NCBI GenBank assembly: GCA_963762605.1
Contig: CAVXLJ010000025.1
Span: 186,001 to 250,000, forward strand
Direction of reading: 5' to 3'
Length of the DNA: 64,000 nt
DNA from: CAVSRC01 sp963762605
GTDB lineage: Bacteria > Pseudomonadota > Alphaproteobacteria > Rhizobiales > Kaistiaceae
Shown: positions 24,960-33,922 of the stretch, one piece after another
Layout of the letters: each line of letters begins with the position of its first letter
How positions within the stretch are numbered: the first letter of the stretch is position 1
Position numbers and translations under genes: made by a program
Notes under the pieces: generated by a model
Seen by the model: the letters and a program-made list of their open reading frames with translations, nothing else
The model's database searches: none
Told to the model about the DNA's origin: nothing

Positions 24960-26190
24960 ATCGCCTCGCCGGCGAGCAGCTTCGGCGCCCCGTAGGCGGC
25001 ACCGGACGCCTCTTGGACGAACCAGTCCTTCAGCCGCGGCAGCCGGTCGACCATGCCCAGCCCGACATCACGCAGAAGGCGCAGCGCCGGGTTGTCGTTG
25101 GAGAACAGCCGGTTGAGCGCGTCGGTCGCCAGCCCCATCTCGACCGTGTCGAAGCGCCGCCAGCTCTGGTAGCGCTCGAGCACCGTGAGCGCGCCGATAT
25201 CGAGGCCGAGGCGGTGCGCCTCCACCAGCGTCTCGGCCAATGCCGCCACGTCGCGATAGCCGAGGTTGAGGCCCTGGCCGGCGATCGGATGGACCCGGTG
25301 GGCGGCGTCGCCGATGAGCGCGAAGCGCGGCTTCACGAAAGCCCGCGCCACCGCCAGACCAAGCGGGAAGGCCTGCGGCGTGTCGATCGCCCGCATCGCG
25401 CCGAGGCGATGGCCGAAGCGGCGTTCCAATTCGACCGCGAAGACCAGCGGGTCACCGCTGACCAGCCGCTCGGCGACCTCCGTCGGCTCGGTCCAAACCA
25501 GCGATGCCTGCTTGTCCCTGAGCGGCAGGATGGCGAAGGGCCCGCCTGGCAGGAAGTGCTCCTCGGCCCGACCGCCGTGGTCGCGTTCGTGCTCGACCGT
25601 GGCGACGATGCCCGACTGGCCATAGGACCAGCCGACCGTCGTGATGCCTGCGAAATCCCGCAGCCGCGAGCGGGCGCCGTCAGCCGCCACCAGCAGCCGC
25701 GCGGCAAGCCGCTTGCCCGTCCGCGTCTCGGCCGTCACCGTCGCCGGCCCCGACCGCGAAATCCTTGACCGCGTCCTCGCTGATGAGCCGCACCCCGGCT
25801 TCACCCGCCGACGCACGGAGCGCCTCGACCACGCGGCCGTCCGGGACCACATGGGCGGCAGGCTCGCCATCGGTATCGCCCGTGGCAAACGTCAGAAAGA
25901 CCGGTCGCGCCACGTCGCGCGTGCGGCTATCGGTGACCACCATCTCGGTTACCGGCTGCGCCGCCGCCGTCGATCACCGCCCACACGCCGAGGCGCTCAA
26001 GCATCTTGCGGCCGCCGGCGGTGATCGTCGAAGCGCGGCCCGCCCGCCCGGTCCCCGGCCGGGCCAGGTCGACGACGGTCACCGCCATGTCCGGCGCCGA
26101 GCGCTTCAGCGCCAGCGCCAGGCCAAGGCCAACCTGGCCGCCGCCGGCGATCAGCACGTCGTCCACCATCGTGTCCTTCATGCCTGCCAT
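24956..26190 (-). pseudogene. UbiH/UbiF/Coq6-type FAD hydroxylase broken by two frameshifts
   Basis: The protein is spread over three frames. Frame 1 (from 26190) has the FAD loop DDVLIAGGGQVGLGLALAL up to LGVWAVIDGG. Frame 2 has AQPVTEMVVTDSRTRDVARP to EDAVKDFAV. Frame 3 has GPATVTAETRTGKRL, then LLVAADGARSRLR, EHFLPGGPFAILPL, LVWTEPTE and the second FAD motif ALIGDAAHRVHPIAGQGLNLG, to the stop at 24956. All pieces belong to one 2-octaprenyl-phenol hydroxylase (ubiquinone synthesis). The breaks lie near 25957-25975 (a GGC repeat) and 25748-25758 (a C run), both of the same sign, so they do not cancel. Sequencing error in GC-rich runs and true decay are both possible. Confidence 0.75.
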
Positions 26191-26272
26191 GATCGTCCCG
26201 TGCTTGACACCCGTGCGCCGCGCTGGTCGATAGATGGCCCGCCGCTATAGGCCGCCAAAGGCAGGCGAACCC

Positions 26273-27127
26273 ATGCCCAACGCCGTCGACACCCTTCTTT
26301 CCATACTCGACCTCGAGCCGCTGGAACACAATCTCTTCCGCGGCACGAGCCCGGATGTCGGCTGGCAGCGCGTCTTCGGCGGCCAGGTCATCGGCCAGGC
26401 GCTGGTCGCGGCGGCGCGCACCGTGGAAGGGCGGGTCGCCCATTCCCTGCATGCCTATTTCATGCGTCCGGGCGACCCCAAGATCCCCATCCTCTACGAG
26501 GTCGAGCGCTTGCGCGACGGCCTGAGCTTCGCGACGCGGCGCGTCACCGCCATCCAGCACGGCAGGGCGATCTTCTCCATGGAAGTATCCTTCCAGGTCG
26601 AGGAGGCCGGGCTCGAGCACCAGACGCCCATGCCGGCGGTGCCGCCGCCGGAGGACCTTCCCAGCGGCAGCGACATCTCAAGGCTCTATCTGGAAGGCGC
26701 GCCGGAACAGGTCCGCCGCTACTGGGAGCGCGAGCGGCCGATCGAGCTCAGGCCGGTCGATCTGCGCCATCATGTCGGCCGCGAGAAGCTCGACCCGGTC
26801 CAGTACGTCTGGATCAGGGCCACCGGTCCCCTGCCCGACGACCCTGAGATCCACCGCTGCGTGCTCGCCTATGCCTCCGACATGACGCTGCTCGATACGG
26901 CGCTGTTTCCGCACGGGCGCATGGTCTTCGATCCCGACCTGCAGGCGGCGAGCCTCGACCACGCCATGTGGTTCCACCGTCCGTTCCGTGCCGACGACTG
27001 GCTGCTCTATGCCGAGGACAGCCCGTCCGCCTCGGGCGGTCGCGGCTTCAACCGCGGCAGCCTGTTCAGCCGGGACGGGCAGTTGGTTGCATCGGTCGCC
27101 CAGGAAGGCCTGATCCGGGTCCGCTGA
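26273..27127 (+). CDS. tesB: Acyl-CoA thioesterase II
   Basis: A 284-residue double hot-dog thioesterase that hydrolyses acyl-CoA to free acid and CoA. The N-terminal half has LFRGTSPDVGWQRVFGGQVIGQAL and HSLHAYFMRPGD; the C-terminal half has YASDMTLLDTA with the catalytic-type Asp, then SLDHAMWFHR and the end RGSLFSRDGQLVASVAQEG. Length equals the TesB family (about 286). ATG 26273 chosen over an upstream in-frame start because it gives the canonical N-terminus. Confidence 0.93.
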   Translation: MPNAVDTLLSILDLEPLEHNLFRGTSPDVGWQRVFGGQVIGQALVAAARTVEGRVAHSLHAYFMRPGDPKIPILYEVERLRDGLSFATRRVTAIQHGRAIFSMEVSFQVEEAGLEHQTPMPAVPPPEDLPSGSDISRLYLEGAPEQVRRYWERERPIELRPVDLRHHVGREKLDPVQYVWIRATGPLPDDPEIHRCVLAYASDMTLLDTALFPHGRMVFDPDLQAASLDHAMWFHRPFRADDWLLYAEDSPSASGGRGFNRGSLFSRDGQLVASVAQEGLIRVR

Positions 27128-27262
27128 GCGATTGCCGCTTGGTTGGGCAGCGGCCCTAAAATGCCCAAAAAATAGTCAAATTGATTCTGCGATTTCCAGA
27201 CGCGCGCTGATCGAAGCTGAATGTGCCTTCGGATTCAGCACGTTGCCGTGCAACGCCACGAT

Positions 27263-27278
27263 TGGCACAGAGCTTGAT
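27263..27278 (+). promoter_or_regulatory. Candidate sigma-54 promoter of glnK-amtB
   Basis: TGGCAC-N5-TTGAT matches the -24/-12 sigma-54 consensus with correct spacing; TTGA replaces TTGC at -12. It lies about 115 nt before glnK. Upstream, GCAC-N6-GTGC (about 27238-27251) resembles a poor NtrC half-site pair. Nitrogen control through NtrC is the known mode for glnK-amtB. The rest of the gap 27128-27393 holds nothing else I can call. Confidence 0.5.
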
Positions 27279-27393
27279 TCTCCTCTCGCCGGTCAACGCC
27301 GTTGGCGGCACCTGCGCCGCCCGGCACGAGCCGATTTACGCGGGCTCCGTGTGTTCGTTGAGGCGGACCGCGGACTGAAACGGGAACCACGCC

Positions 27394-27732
27394 ATGAAGA
27401 TCATTATGGCCATCATCAAGCCATTCAAGCTGGACGAAGTGCGCGACGCACTGACGGGGGTCGGCGTCCAGGGCCTCACCGTCACCGAGGTCAAGGGCTA
27501 CGGCCGCCAGAAGGGACACACGGAAATTTACCGCGGCGCCGAATACGCCGTGAGCTTCCTCCCCAAGCTCAAGATCGAGGTGGCCGTCGCCGCCACCCAG
27601 GTCGACAAGGTGGTGGATGCGATCTCGTCGGCCGCCAAGACCGGCCAGATCGGCGACGGCAAGATCTTTGTCTTCAGCCTCGACCACGTCGTGCGCATCC
27701 GCACCGGCGAAACCGACGCCGACGCGCTGTAG
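27394..27732 (+). CDS. glnK: Nitrogen regulatory protein P-II (GlnK)
   Basis: A 112-residue P-II trimer subunit. The T-loop has the uridylylation site Tyr51 (YRGAEYAVSFLPK) and the signatures KGYGRQKGHTE and GKIFVFSLDHVVRIRTGE. It senses ATP/ADP and 2-oxoglutarate and blocks AmtB when nitrogen is plentiful. The adjacent amtB on the same strand identifies it as the GlnK paralogue rather than GlnB. Confidence 0.96.
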   Translation: MKIIMAIIKPFKLDEVRDALTGVGVQGLTVTEVKGYGRQKGHTEIYRGAEYAVSFLPKLKIEVAVAATQVDKVVDAISSAAKTGQIGDGKIFVFSLDHVVRIRTGETDADAL

Positions 27733-27787
27733 AGCGGCAAGTGGGGGCTAGAGCCGCAATGAACGCAATTTCCACCAAACCCACAAA

Positions 27788-27816
27788 CCGCCGGTCAGCC
27801 CGGCTTGGCGTTTTTT
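27788..27816 (+). terminator. Attenuator-like terminator between glnK and amtB
   Basis: A GCCGG/CCGGC hairpin is followed after 6 nt by TTTTTT at 27811-27816. It may trim glnK readthrough into amtB rather than end the operon. Confidence 0.4.
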
Positions 27817-27857
27817 CCGACATGTCCCGGATCGCGGGATCCGACAGGAGAAGCTCG

Positions 27858-29165
27858 ATGATGCACCGGATAAAGAACCCATTACTATTTGGCGCTGTTG
27901 CGCTTCTGGCCATGGCCGGACCGGCGCTGGCGCAGGACGCGCCGCCGGCCATCAACGCCGGCGACACCGCCTGGATGCTTACCTCCACCGCGCTGGTCCT
28001 GCTCATGACGATCCCTGGCCTGGCGCTGTTCTATGGCGGCATGGTGCGCAAGAAGAACGTGCTCGCCACCGTCATGCAGAGCTTCGCCATCACCTGCCTG
28101 GTCACCATCATCTGGATGATCGTCGGCTACTCGCTGGCCTTCACCGATGGCGGCGGAACGAACGCCTATGTCGGCGGCCTGTCGCGCTTCTTCCTGGCCG
28201 GCATGAGCGTCGGTGCCGTCTCGGGCACCATCCCCGAGTCGGTCTTCATGATGTTCCAGATGACCTTCGCCATCATCACCCCGGCGCTGATTGCCGGTGC
28301 CTTCGCCGACCGCATGAAGTTCTCGGCGCTTTTGTGGTTCATCGGTCTGTGGTCGATCTTCGTCTATAGCCCGATCGCCCATTGGGTATGGGGCGGCGGC
28401 TTCCTGGGAACGCTCGGCGTTCTCGACTTCGCCGGCGGCACGGTCGTCCACATCAACGCCGGCGTTGCCGGTCTGGTTGCGGCGCTCGTCCTCGGCAAGC
28501 GCGTCGGCTTCGGCTCCGACAACATGGCGCCGCACAACCTCGTCCTGTCGGTCATCGGCGCTTCGCTGCTGTGGGTCGGCTGGTTCGGCTTCAACGCCGG
28601 TTCCGAGCTTGCTTCTGACGGCCGCGCCGGCATGGCCATGACGGTCACGCAGGTCGCCACCGCCGCCGCTGCTCTGGCCTGGATGTTCACCGAATGGGTG
28701 GTGCGCGGCAAGCCGAGCGTGCTGGGCATCTCGTCGGGCGCGGTTGCCGGTCTGGTCGCCATCACCCCGGCGTCCGGCTGGGTCGATCCCACCGGCGGCC
28801 TGGTCATCGGCATCGCTGCCGGCATCATCTGCGCCTGGGCCGTGATGTGGCTGAAGGAGAAGCTCGGCTACGACGATTCGCTCGACGCCTTCGGTGTCCA
28901 CGGTATCGGCGGCTTCGTCGGCGCCATCCTGACCGGCGTCTTCGCGGTCTCCGCGGTCGGCGGCGCGGGCCATTCCGGCCTCATCGACGGCAATCCTGGA
29001 CAGGTCTGGATCCAGTTCCTCGGCACCATCGCCACGATCGTCTGGTCCGGCGTCGTGACCTTCATCATCCTCAAGGTGGTCGACGCAATCATCGGCCTGC
29101 GCGTCACCAAGGAGGTCGAGGTCGAGGGTCTCGACATCAATCTGCACGGCGAGGTCGTTCAGTAG
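27858..29165 (+). CDS. amtB: Ammonium transporter
   Basis: A 435-residue membrane protein with a cleavable signal-like N-terminus (ending PALAQ) and eleven transmembrane helices. The twin pore histidines are in MAPHNLV and DAFGVHGIGG. Other Amt signatures are ADRMKFSALLWF and VVHINAGVAGLVAALVLGKR. It conducts ammonium across the inner membrane and is gated by GlnK, encoded 125 nt upstream. ATG 27858 follows AGGAG; the next codon is also ATG. Confidence 0.96.
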   Translation: MMHRIKNPLLFGAVALLAMAGPALAQDAPPAINAGDTAWMLTSTALVLLMTIPGLALFYGGMVRKKNVLATVMQSFAITCLVTIIWMIVGYSLAFTDGGGTNAYVGGLSRFFLAGMSVGAVSGTIPESVFMMFQMTFAIITPALIAGAFADRMKFSALLWFIGLWSIFVYSPIAHWVWGGGFLGTLGVLDFAGGTVVHINAGVAGLVAALVLGKRVGFGSDNMAPHNLVLSVIGASLLWVGWFGFNAGSELASDGRAGMAMTVTQVATAAAALAWMFTEWVVRGKPSVLGISSGAVAGLVAITPASGWVDPTGGLVIGIAAGIICAWAVMWLKEKLGYDDSLDAFGVHGIGGFVGAILTGVFAVSAVGGAGHSGLIDGNPGQVWIQFLGTIATIVWSGVVTFIILKVVDAIIGLRVTKEVEVEGLDINLHGEVVQ

Positions 29166-29182
29166 TCTCGCCTTCCTCCCCT

Positions 29183-29271
29183 CCCGCCGAAGCCGACACG
29201 TCACCGGCTTCGGCGGGAAAAATCCAGAAATTTCAAGGCCCCGGCCGGGTAACTCCCGCGCCGGGGCCTTG
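29183..29271 (+). terminator. Two strong hairpins after amtB
   Basis: A 13-bp perfect stem lies at 29183-29195/29205-29217 and a 12-bp perfect stem at 29234-29245/29260-29271 (CAAGGCCCCGGC and complement). T tracts are poor, but such strong stems probably end or weaken the glnK-amtB transcript before ftsK. Confidence 0.5.
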
Positions 29272-29353
29272 GTTAATGGCGGCTTTACCAAGGGCGGTTA
29301 CGGTCGACGTCTCAGAGAGTTCGCCCGACCAGTTCCCGCGTCCAGGATCCGTC

Positions 29354-31930
29354 ATGCGTGTCACCCGATCGACCTCCTTGCCCGTAGCTGCCGGTGGCGC
29401 CATCCGCCATGTCCTGCGCCGCAATGTCGGCGCCATGGTCGGGCTGGCGGTCCTGGCTCTGGCAGCGGTAGCCGCCGCCAGTCTCGCCACCTGGACGGTC
29501 GACGACCCGAGCTTCAGCCACGCCACCGACCACGCCATCCGCAATGTCCTGGGCTTCCCCGGCGCGATCATTTCCGACCTCCTCACCCAGCTTCTCGGTC
29601 TCGCCGCCTCGTTGCTTCTGCTGCCGCCGGTGGTCTGGGCCTGGCGCGCCGTGTTCGCGCAGCCCACCCGCTTCGCCCGCTGGCCGGCGGTCGCCTGGAT
29701 CGCCGGCACGCTGATGGCCGCGCTGGCGCTCTCCACCGTCCCCGTGCCGGGCACCTGGCCGCTGCCCACCGGCCTCGGCGGCGCTCTCGGTGACCTCTTG
29801 CAGAAGATCCCGGCCTTCTTCATCGGCGCCACGCCCTCCGGCCTCAGCGCGTTCGTCACCGGACTCGTGGTCACGGCGGCGACCATCGGCCTGATGCTCT
29901 ATGCCTGCGGCCTTATCTGGCCGGTCGAGGAAGACGCCGAAGGCGACACGGTCCCGGTGGTGCGCCCCGTCTCGCGCGCCATGGTCGCCGAAAAGGAGAT
30001 CGACGAGGCGTACGACGATGATGACGTCGCCGCCCTGGTCGAAGAAGACTATGACGAGGACGACGAGGACGAGCGCCCGACGCGGCTCGCCCTCGTCCTC
30101 GGGCTCGCCGCCCATCTCTTCCTGCGCCTCATCAGCATCGTCCAGCGCCTGGCGTTCCGGCGCCCGCGCGTCGACGACGACGCGGTCTGGGCGCCCGGCG
30201 CCTTCGACGACACGCGGGTTGAGCCCCGCCTCGGCGGGCTCGACGACGATTACTGGCCGGTTGAGGTCGATACGGGCATCGCCGAGCCGCAAGGCGTCAG
30301 CGAGGAGGATTTCGGCGCGCCGGTCGAAACCAACCGCGTATCCGAGCCGGCACCGCGGCCCAAGCCCGGCCGCCGCGTGACCCGCGAGACCCGCAAATCG
30401 ACCGCCAAGAGCGGTTTCGTCCTGCCGCCGATCGCCCTTCTCGCCCAGCCCAAGGTGGACAAGAAAGCCACCACCGTCAGCCAGGCCGCGCTCGAGCAGA
30501 ACGCCCGGCGTTTGGAAGGCGTGCTCGACGATTTCGGCGTCCGCGGCGAGATCGTCAATGTCCGCCCCGGCCCGGTGGTCACGCTCTACGAACTGGAGCC
30601 TGCGCCAGGCATCAAGTCGGCGCGCGTCATCGGCCTTGCCGACGACATCGCCCGCTCGATGAGCGCCATCTCCTGCCGCGTCGCCGTCATCCCCGGCAAG
30701 AACGCCATCGGCATTGAACTGCCCAACGCCAAGCGCGAGACCGTCTTTCTGCGCGAACTGCTGGCCTCGCACGATTTCGAGCAGACCAAGTCGCGCATCG
30801 GCCTCTGCCTCGGCAAGACCATCGGCGGCGAGCCGGTGATCGTCGATCTCGCCCGCATGCCGCATCTGCTGGTCGCCGGCACCACCGGCTCCGGCAAATC
30901 GGTGTCGATCAACACCATGATCCTGTCGCTGCTCTACCGGCTGACGCCGGACGAGTGCCGCATGATCATGATCGATCCCAAGATGCTGGAGCTGTCGACC
31001 TACGACGGCATTCCGCACCTGCTCACCCCCGTGGTCACCGACCCCAAGCAGGCGGTCGTCGCGCTCAAATGGACCGTGCGCGAGATGGAGGACCGCTATC
31101 GCAAGATGTCGAAGCTGGGCGTCCGCAACATCGACGGCTTCAACCTGCGCCTGGCCCAGGCTCGCTCCAAGCGCGAGACGCTCACCCGCACGGTGCAGAC
31201 CGGCTTCGACCCCGACACCGGCGAGGCGATCTACGAGCAGGAGGAGCTGTCGCTGGACCCGATGCCGTTCATCGTTGTCGTCATCGACGAGATGGCTGAC
31301 CTGATGATGGTCGCCGGCAAGGACATCGAGGGCACTGTCCAGCGCCTCGCCCAGATGGCCCGTGCCGCCGGCATCCACGTCATCATGGCCACCCAGCGTC
31401 CCTCGGTCGACGTCATCACCGGCACCATCAAGGCCAACTTCCCGACGCGCATCTCCTTCCAGGTCACCTCGAAGATCGACAGTCGCACCATCCTCAACGA
31501 GCAGGGCGCCGAACAGCTCCTCGGCCAGGGCGACATGCTCTACATGGCCGGCGGCGGCCGCATCCAGCGCGTCCACGGGCCCTTTGTCAGCGACCAGGAG
31601 GTCGAGGAGGTGGTGGCCCACCTGAAGGCGCAGGGCGAGCCCGAATATCTCCACGCCGTCACCATCGACGAGGACGAGGACGGCGGCTCGGGCATTGGCG
31701 GTTCGTCGGCCGACGACGAATCGAACGATCTCTACGACCGTGCCGTGGCCATCGTGCTGCGCGACCGCAAGGCCTCGACCAGCTACATCCAGCGGCGCCT
31801 GTCGATCGGCTACAACCGTGCTGCCTCGCTCATCGAGCGCATGGAGCAGGAAGACGTCATCAGCCCCGCCAATCATGCCGGCAAGCGCGAGATCCTGGTT
31901 CCCGAAGGCGCCGAAGCACACTACCGATAA
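29354..31930 (+). CDS. ftsK: DNA translocase FtsK
   Basis: An 858-residue division-site DNA pump. The N-terminal membrane domain has about four transmembrane helices (residues 25-195). An acidic linker (DDDDVAALVEEDYDEDDEDE) follows, then the alpha domain. The RecA-like motor has Walker A GTTGSGKS (about residues 509-516) and Walker B VVVIDEMADLMM. The C-terminal winged-helix gamma domain (YIQRRLSIGYNRAASLIE) reads KOPS. It resolves chromosome dimers through XerCD at dif. The start at 29354 is preferred; 29276 is a possible earlier ATG right after the hairpins. Confidence 0.94.
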   Translation: MRVTRSTSLPVAAGGAIRHVLRRNVGAMVGLAVLALAAVAAASLATWTVDDPSFSHATDHAIRNVLGFPGAIISDLLTQLLGLAASLLLLPPVVWAWRAVFAQPTRFARWPAVAWIAGTLMAALALSTVPVPGTWPLPTGLGGALGDLLQKIPAFFIGATPSGLSAFVTGLVVTAATIGLMLYACGLIWPVEEDAEGDTVPVVRPVSRAMVAEKEIDEAYDDDDVAALVEEDYDEDDEDERPTRLALVLGLAAHLFLRLISIVQRLAFRRPRVDDDAVWAPGAFDDTRVEPRLGGLDDDYWPVEVDTGIAEPQGVSEEDFGAPVETNRVSEPAPRPKPGRRVTRETRKSTAKSGFVLPPIALLAQPKVDKKATTVSQAALEQNARRLEGVLDDFGVRGEIVNVRPGPVVTLYELEPAPGIKSARVIGLADDIARSMSAISCRVAVIPGKNAIGIELPNAKRETVFLRELLASHDFEQTKSRIGLCLGKTIGGEPVIVDLARMPHLLVAGTTGSGKSVSINTMILSLLYRLTPDECRMIMIDPKMLELSTYDGIPHLLTPVVTDPKQAVVALKWTVREMEDRYRKMSKLGVRNIDGFNLRLAQARSKRETLTRTVQTGFDPDTGEAIYEQEELSLDPMPFIVVVIDEMADLMMVAGKDIEGTVQRLAQMARAAGIHVIMATQRPSVDVITGTIKANFPTRISFQVTSKIDSRTILNEQGAEQLLGQGDMLYMAGGGRIQRVHGPFVSDQEVEEVVAHLKAQGEPEYLHAVTIDEDEDGGSGIGGSSADDESNDLYDRAVAIVLRDRKASTSYIQRRLSIGYNRAASLIERMEQEDVISPANHAGKREILVPEGAEAHYR

Positions 31931-32041
31931 GCCGCCGCCCGCCGCGAATTCGCCACACCCGGCCGCTATCGCGCAGCCTTGCTGTTATGATTGGCGGGCG
32001 CCCGAATCAGCGGCGCGGCCACCTCCGGCAGGGAGATCCGA

Positions 32042-32815
32042 TTGACCGGCACCACCGGGGCGAAACGACCAACAGGCGCCAGCATCTTCGCCCGCAGCTT
32101 CGCTGCGACGCTGGTTTCCGTGTTCGTGTTGTCGGTCCTTGCCGACGCCACGGCCGCGGCGAGCCAGCAGATTCCGCTGCCGCGTCTGCGGCCGGCGTAC
32201 GGTGGCACGATCCTCAGCGCCAATCCCGCCAGCACGGCCATCGCCCAGCCGCCCTTCACGCCCAACCCGAATTCGCCATTCACGGTCGAGCAGCAGCGCA
32301 CGCTGGCCAACATCAACGCCTACTTCAACAGTTTCCGCATCATGGAGGGCCGCTTCATCCAGTTCGGCCCGAGCGGCGAGCAGTCGGAAGGCGTCTTCTT
32401 CATGACCCGGCCGGGGCGCATCCGCTTTCACTACTATCCACCGTCCAAGCTGGATGTCGTCGCCGATGGCAGCTCGGTCGCCATTCGCGACGGCCGCACG
32501 CGCACGCAAGAGCTTTATCCGCTGTCGGCGACGCCGCTGCGCTACCTGCTCGCCGATCATGTCGACCTCACCTCGAGCAGTATCGTCCAGTCGATCCGCG
32601 AGGAGCCCGATCTGGTGTCGCTGACCATCATGGACCGCAACGCCAGGGTGCCGGGCAAGCTGACCCTGATCTTCGACCGCAAGACCTTTCAACTGCGCCA
32701 GTGGGTGGTCACCGACGCCCAGGGCCTCAACACCTCCGTCGCCATATATGACACCGCCACCGGCAAGCCGCAGAATCCCAACCTGTTTCGGATAACCCCC
32801 GGTCCCACCTTCTGA
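32042..32815 (+). CDS. lolA: Outer-membrane lipoprotein carrier LolA family protein
   Basis: A protein of about 257 residues. The basic N-terminus and hydrophobic signal (ATLVSVFVLSVLADATA) is followed by a Pro-rich linker. The LolA-like beta half-barrel follows: RTLANINAYFNSFRIMEGRF, EGVFFMTRPGRIRFHYYPP, LFDRKTFQLRQWVVTDAQG-type strands. It chaperones lipoproteins across the periplasm. There is no ATG start; TTG at 32042 has a GGGAG at good distance, and TTG 31991 is the alternative. Position after ftsK and before xthA is the usual order in this group. Confidence 0.85.
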   Translation: MTGTTGAKRPTGASIFARSFAATLVSVFVLSVLADATAAASQQIPLPRLRPAYGGTILSANPASTAIAQPPFTPNPNSPFTVEQQRTLANINAYFNSFRIMEGRFIQFGPSGEQSEGVFFMTRPGRIRFHYYPPSKLDVVADGSSVAIRDGRTRTQELYPLSATPLRYLLADHVDLTSSSIVQSIREEPDLVSLTIMDRNARVPGKLTLIFDRKTFQLRQWVVTDAQGLNTSVAIYDTATGKPQNPNLFRITPGPTF

Positions 32816-32895
32816 ATTTCGCTTGGCCGCAGCCTCCGCCGCCGGCCGTGCGGCTCATCCGGCCGGCTCTTGAAACCCCCGACCCGCACCCCATC

Positions 32896-33032
32896 TTGAA
32901 GTGATGGCGGGTTGCTCATTATCGGTAGCGCCCCCCGTCTCGCCGAGAGCGGCCCGCTGGCGCCGGTTTTCGCCGGTGCCGCGCGAACAGCGCAGAGCGC
33001 TCAGCCTCCCCCGGGGCTGGGCGCTTTCTTTT
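32896..33032 (+). ncRNA. Candidate small RNA between lolA and xthA
   Basis: In the 278-nt gap there is a promoter-like TTGAAG (32896-32901) with CATTAT (32917-32922, 15-nt spacing). A stem-loop follows at 32959-32980 (GGCGCCGG/CCGGTGCC), and then a strong terminator at 32996-33032. A transcript of about 100 nt would result. I see no known RNA family in it. It could also simply be the lolA 3' end. Confidence 0.35.
32996..33032 (+). terminator. Strong Rho-independent terminator
   Basis: The 11-bp stem AGCGCTCAGCC / GGCTGGGCGCT has one T-G wobble and an 8-nt loop, followed by TTCTTTT. It lies 62 nt before xthA and ends lolA or the candidate small RNA. Confidence 0.8.
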
Positions 33033-33093
33033 ACAGGATTGCCGGAAGCGGGTAGTGTATCTGCCGGGTTCCTGCCGTTCGCTTTCTGCTTTC

Positions 33094-33900
33094 ATGCCTC
33101 TGAGCATTGCCACCTGGAACATCAATTCCGTTCGCCTGCGCATCGGCCTGGTCGGTGAGTTCCTCGATTCGCACAAGCCCGACGTTCTCTGCCTGCAGGA
33201 AATCAAGTGCGCTGACGACCGCTTCCCGCACGCTGCCTTCGCCGAGCGCGGCTACGGTTACCGTCTGGTCAATGGCCAGAAGGGCTATCACGGCGTCGCC
33301 ATCGTCTCGCGCCGGCCGTTTCTGAAGTCTGACAAGCGCGCTTTCTGCGGCAAGGACGACGCCCGCCACGCCGCCGTCACCATCGCCGATGGTGACCAGA
33401 CAATCGTCATCCACAACTTCTATGTGCCCGCCGGCGGCGACGAGCCCGATCCCGCCGTCAACGAGAAATTCGCCCACAAGCTCGCCTTCCTCGACGAAAT
33501 GAAGGCCTGGCTCACCGGCGCCGAGACCGACCGCCGGTCGATCCTGGTCGGCGACCTCAACATCGCGCCTTATGAGAACGACGTATGGTCGCACCGCCAG
33601 CTGTTGCGCATCGTCAGCCACACGCCGGTCGAGACCGAAGGGCTGGAAGCGGTGCGGCGCACGGGCGGCTGGGTCGATGCCGTCCGCCGCTTCGTGCCCA
33701 TGGAGGAGAAGGTCTACACCTGGTGGAGCTATCGCGCCGCTGACTGGCGGGCCGGCGACCGCGGACGGCGGCTCGACCATATCTGGGTGACGCCGCACCT
33801 CGCCCACCGCCTGCAGCGCACCGAAATCCTGCGCAGCGCACGCGGCTGGCCGCGGCCATCCGACCACGTCCCCGTGATCGCCCATTTCGCTCCCGCCTGA
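33094..33900 (+). CDS. xthA: Exodeoxyribonuclease III
   Basis: A 268-residue AP endonuclease and 3'-5' exonuclease of base excision repair. Motifs: IATWNINSVRLR, LCLQEIKC with the metal-binding Glu, HNFYVPAGGDE, the catalytic LVGDLNIAP, and the C-terminal RLDHIWVT and SDHVPVIAHF. Length is normal for Xth. ATG 33094 gives the canonical start (MPLSIATWNINS). Confidence 0.95.
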   Translation: MPLSIATWNINSVRLRIGLVGEFLDSHKPDVLCLQEIKCADDRFPHAAFAERGYGYRLVNGQKGYHGVAIVSRRPFLKSDKRAFCGKDDARHAAVTIADGDQTIVIHNFYVPAGGDEPDPAVNEKFAHKLAFLDEMKAWLTGAETDRRSILVGDLNIAPYENDVWSHRQLLRIVSHTPVETEGLEAVRRTGGWVDAVRRFVPMEEKVYTWWSYRAADWRAGDRGRRLDHIWVTPHLAHRLQRTEILRSARGWPRPSDHVPVIAHFAPA

Positions 33901-33922
33901 GAGGCGCCCGGCACCAATGCCG

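Noticed and set aside
29312..31921. Very long open frame opposite ftsK
   Set aside because: Mirror of high-GC codon bias in ftsK; composition is Asp/Gly/His/Arg-rich with no domain.
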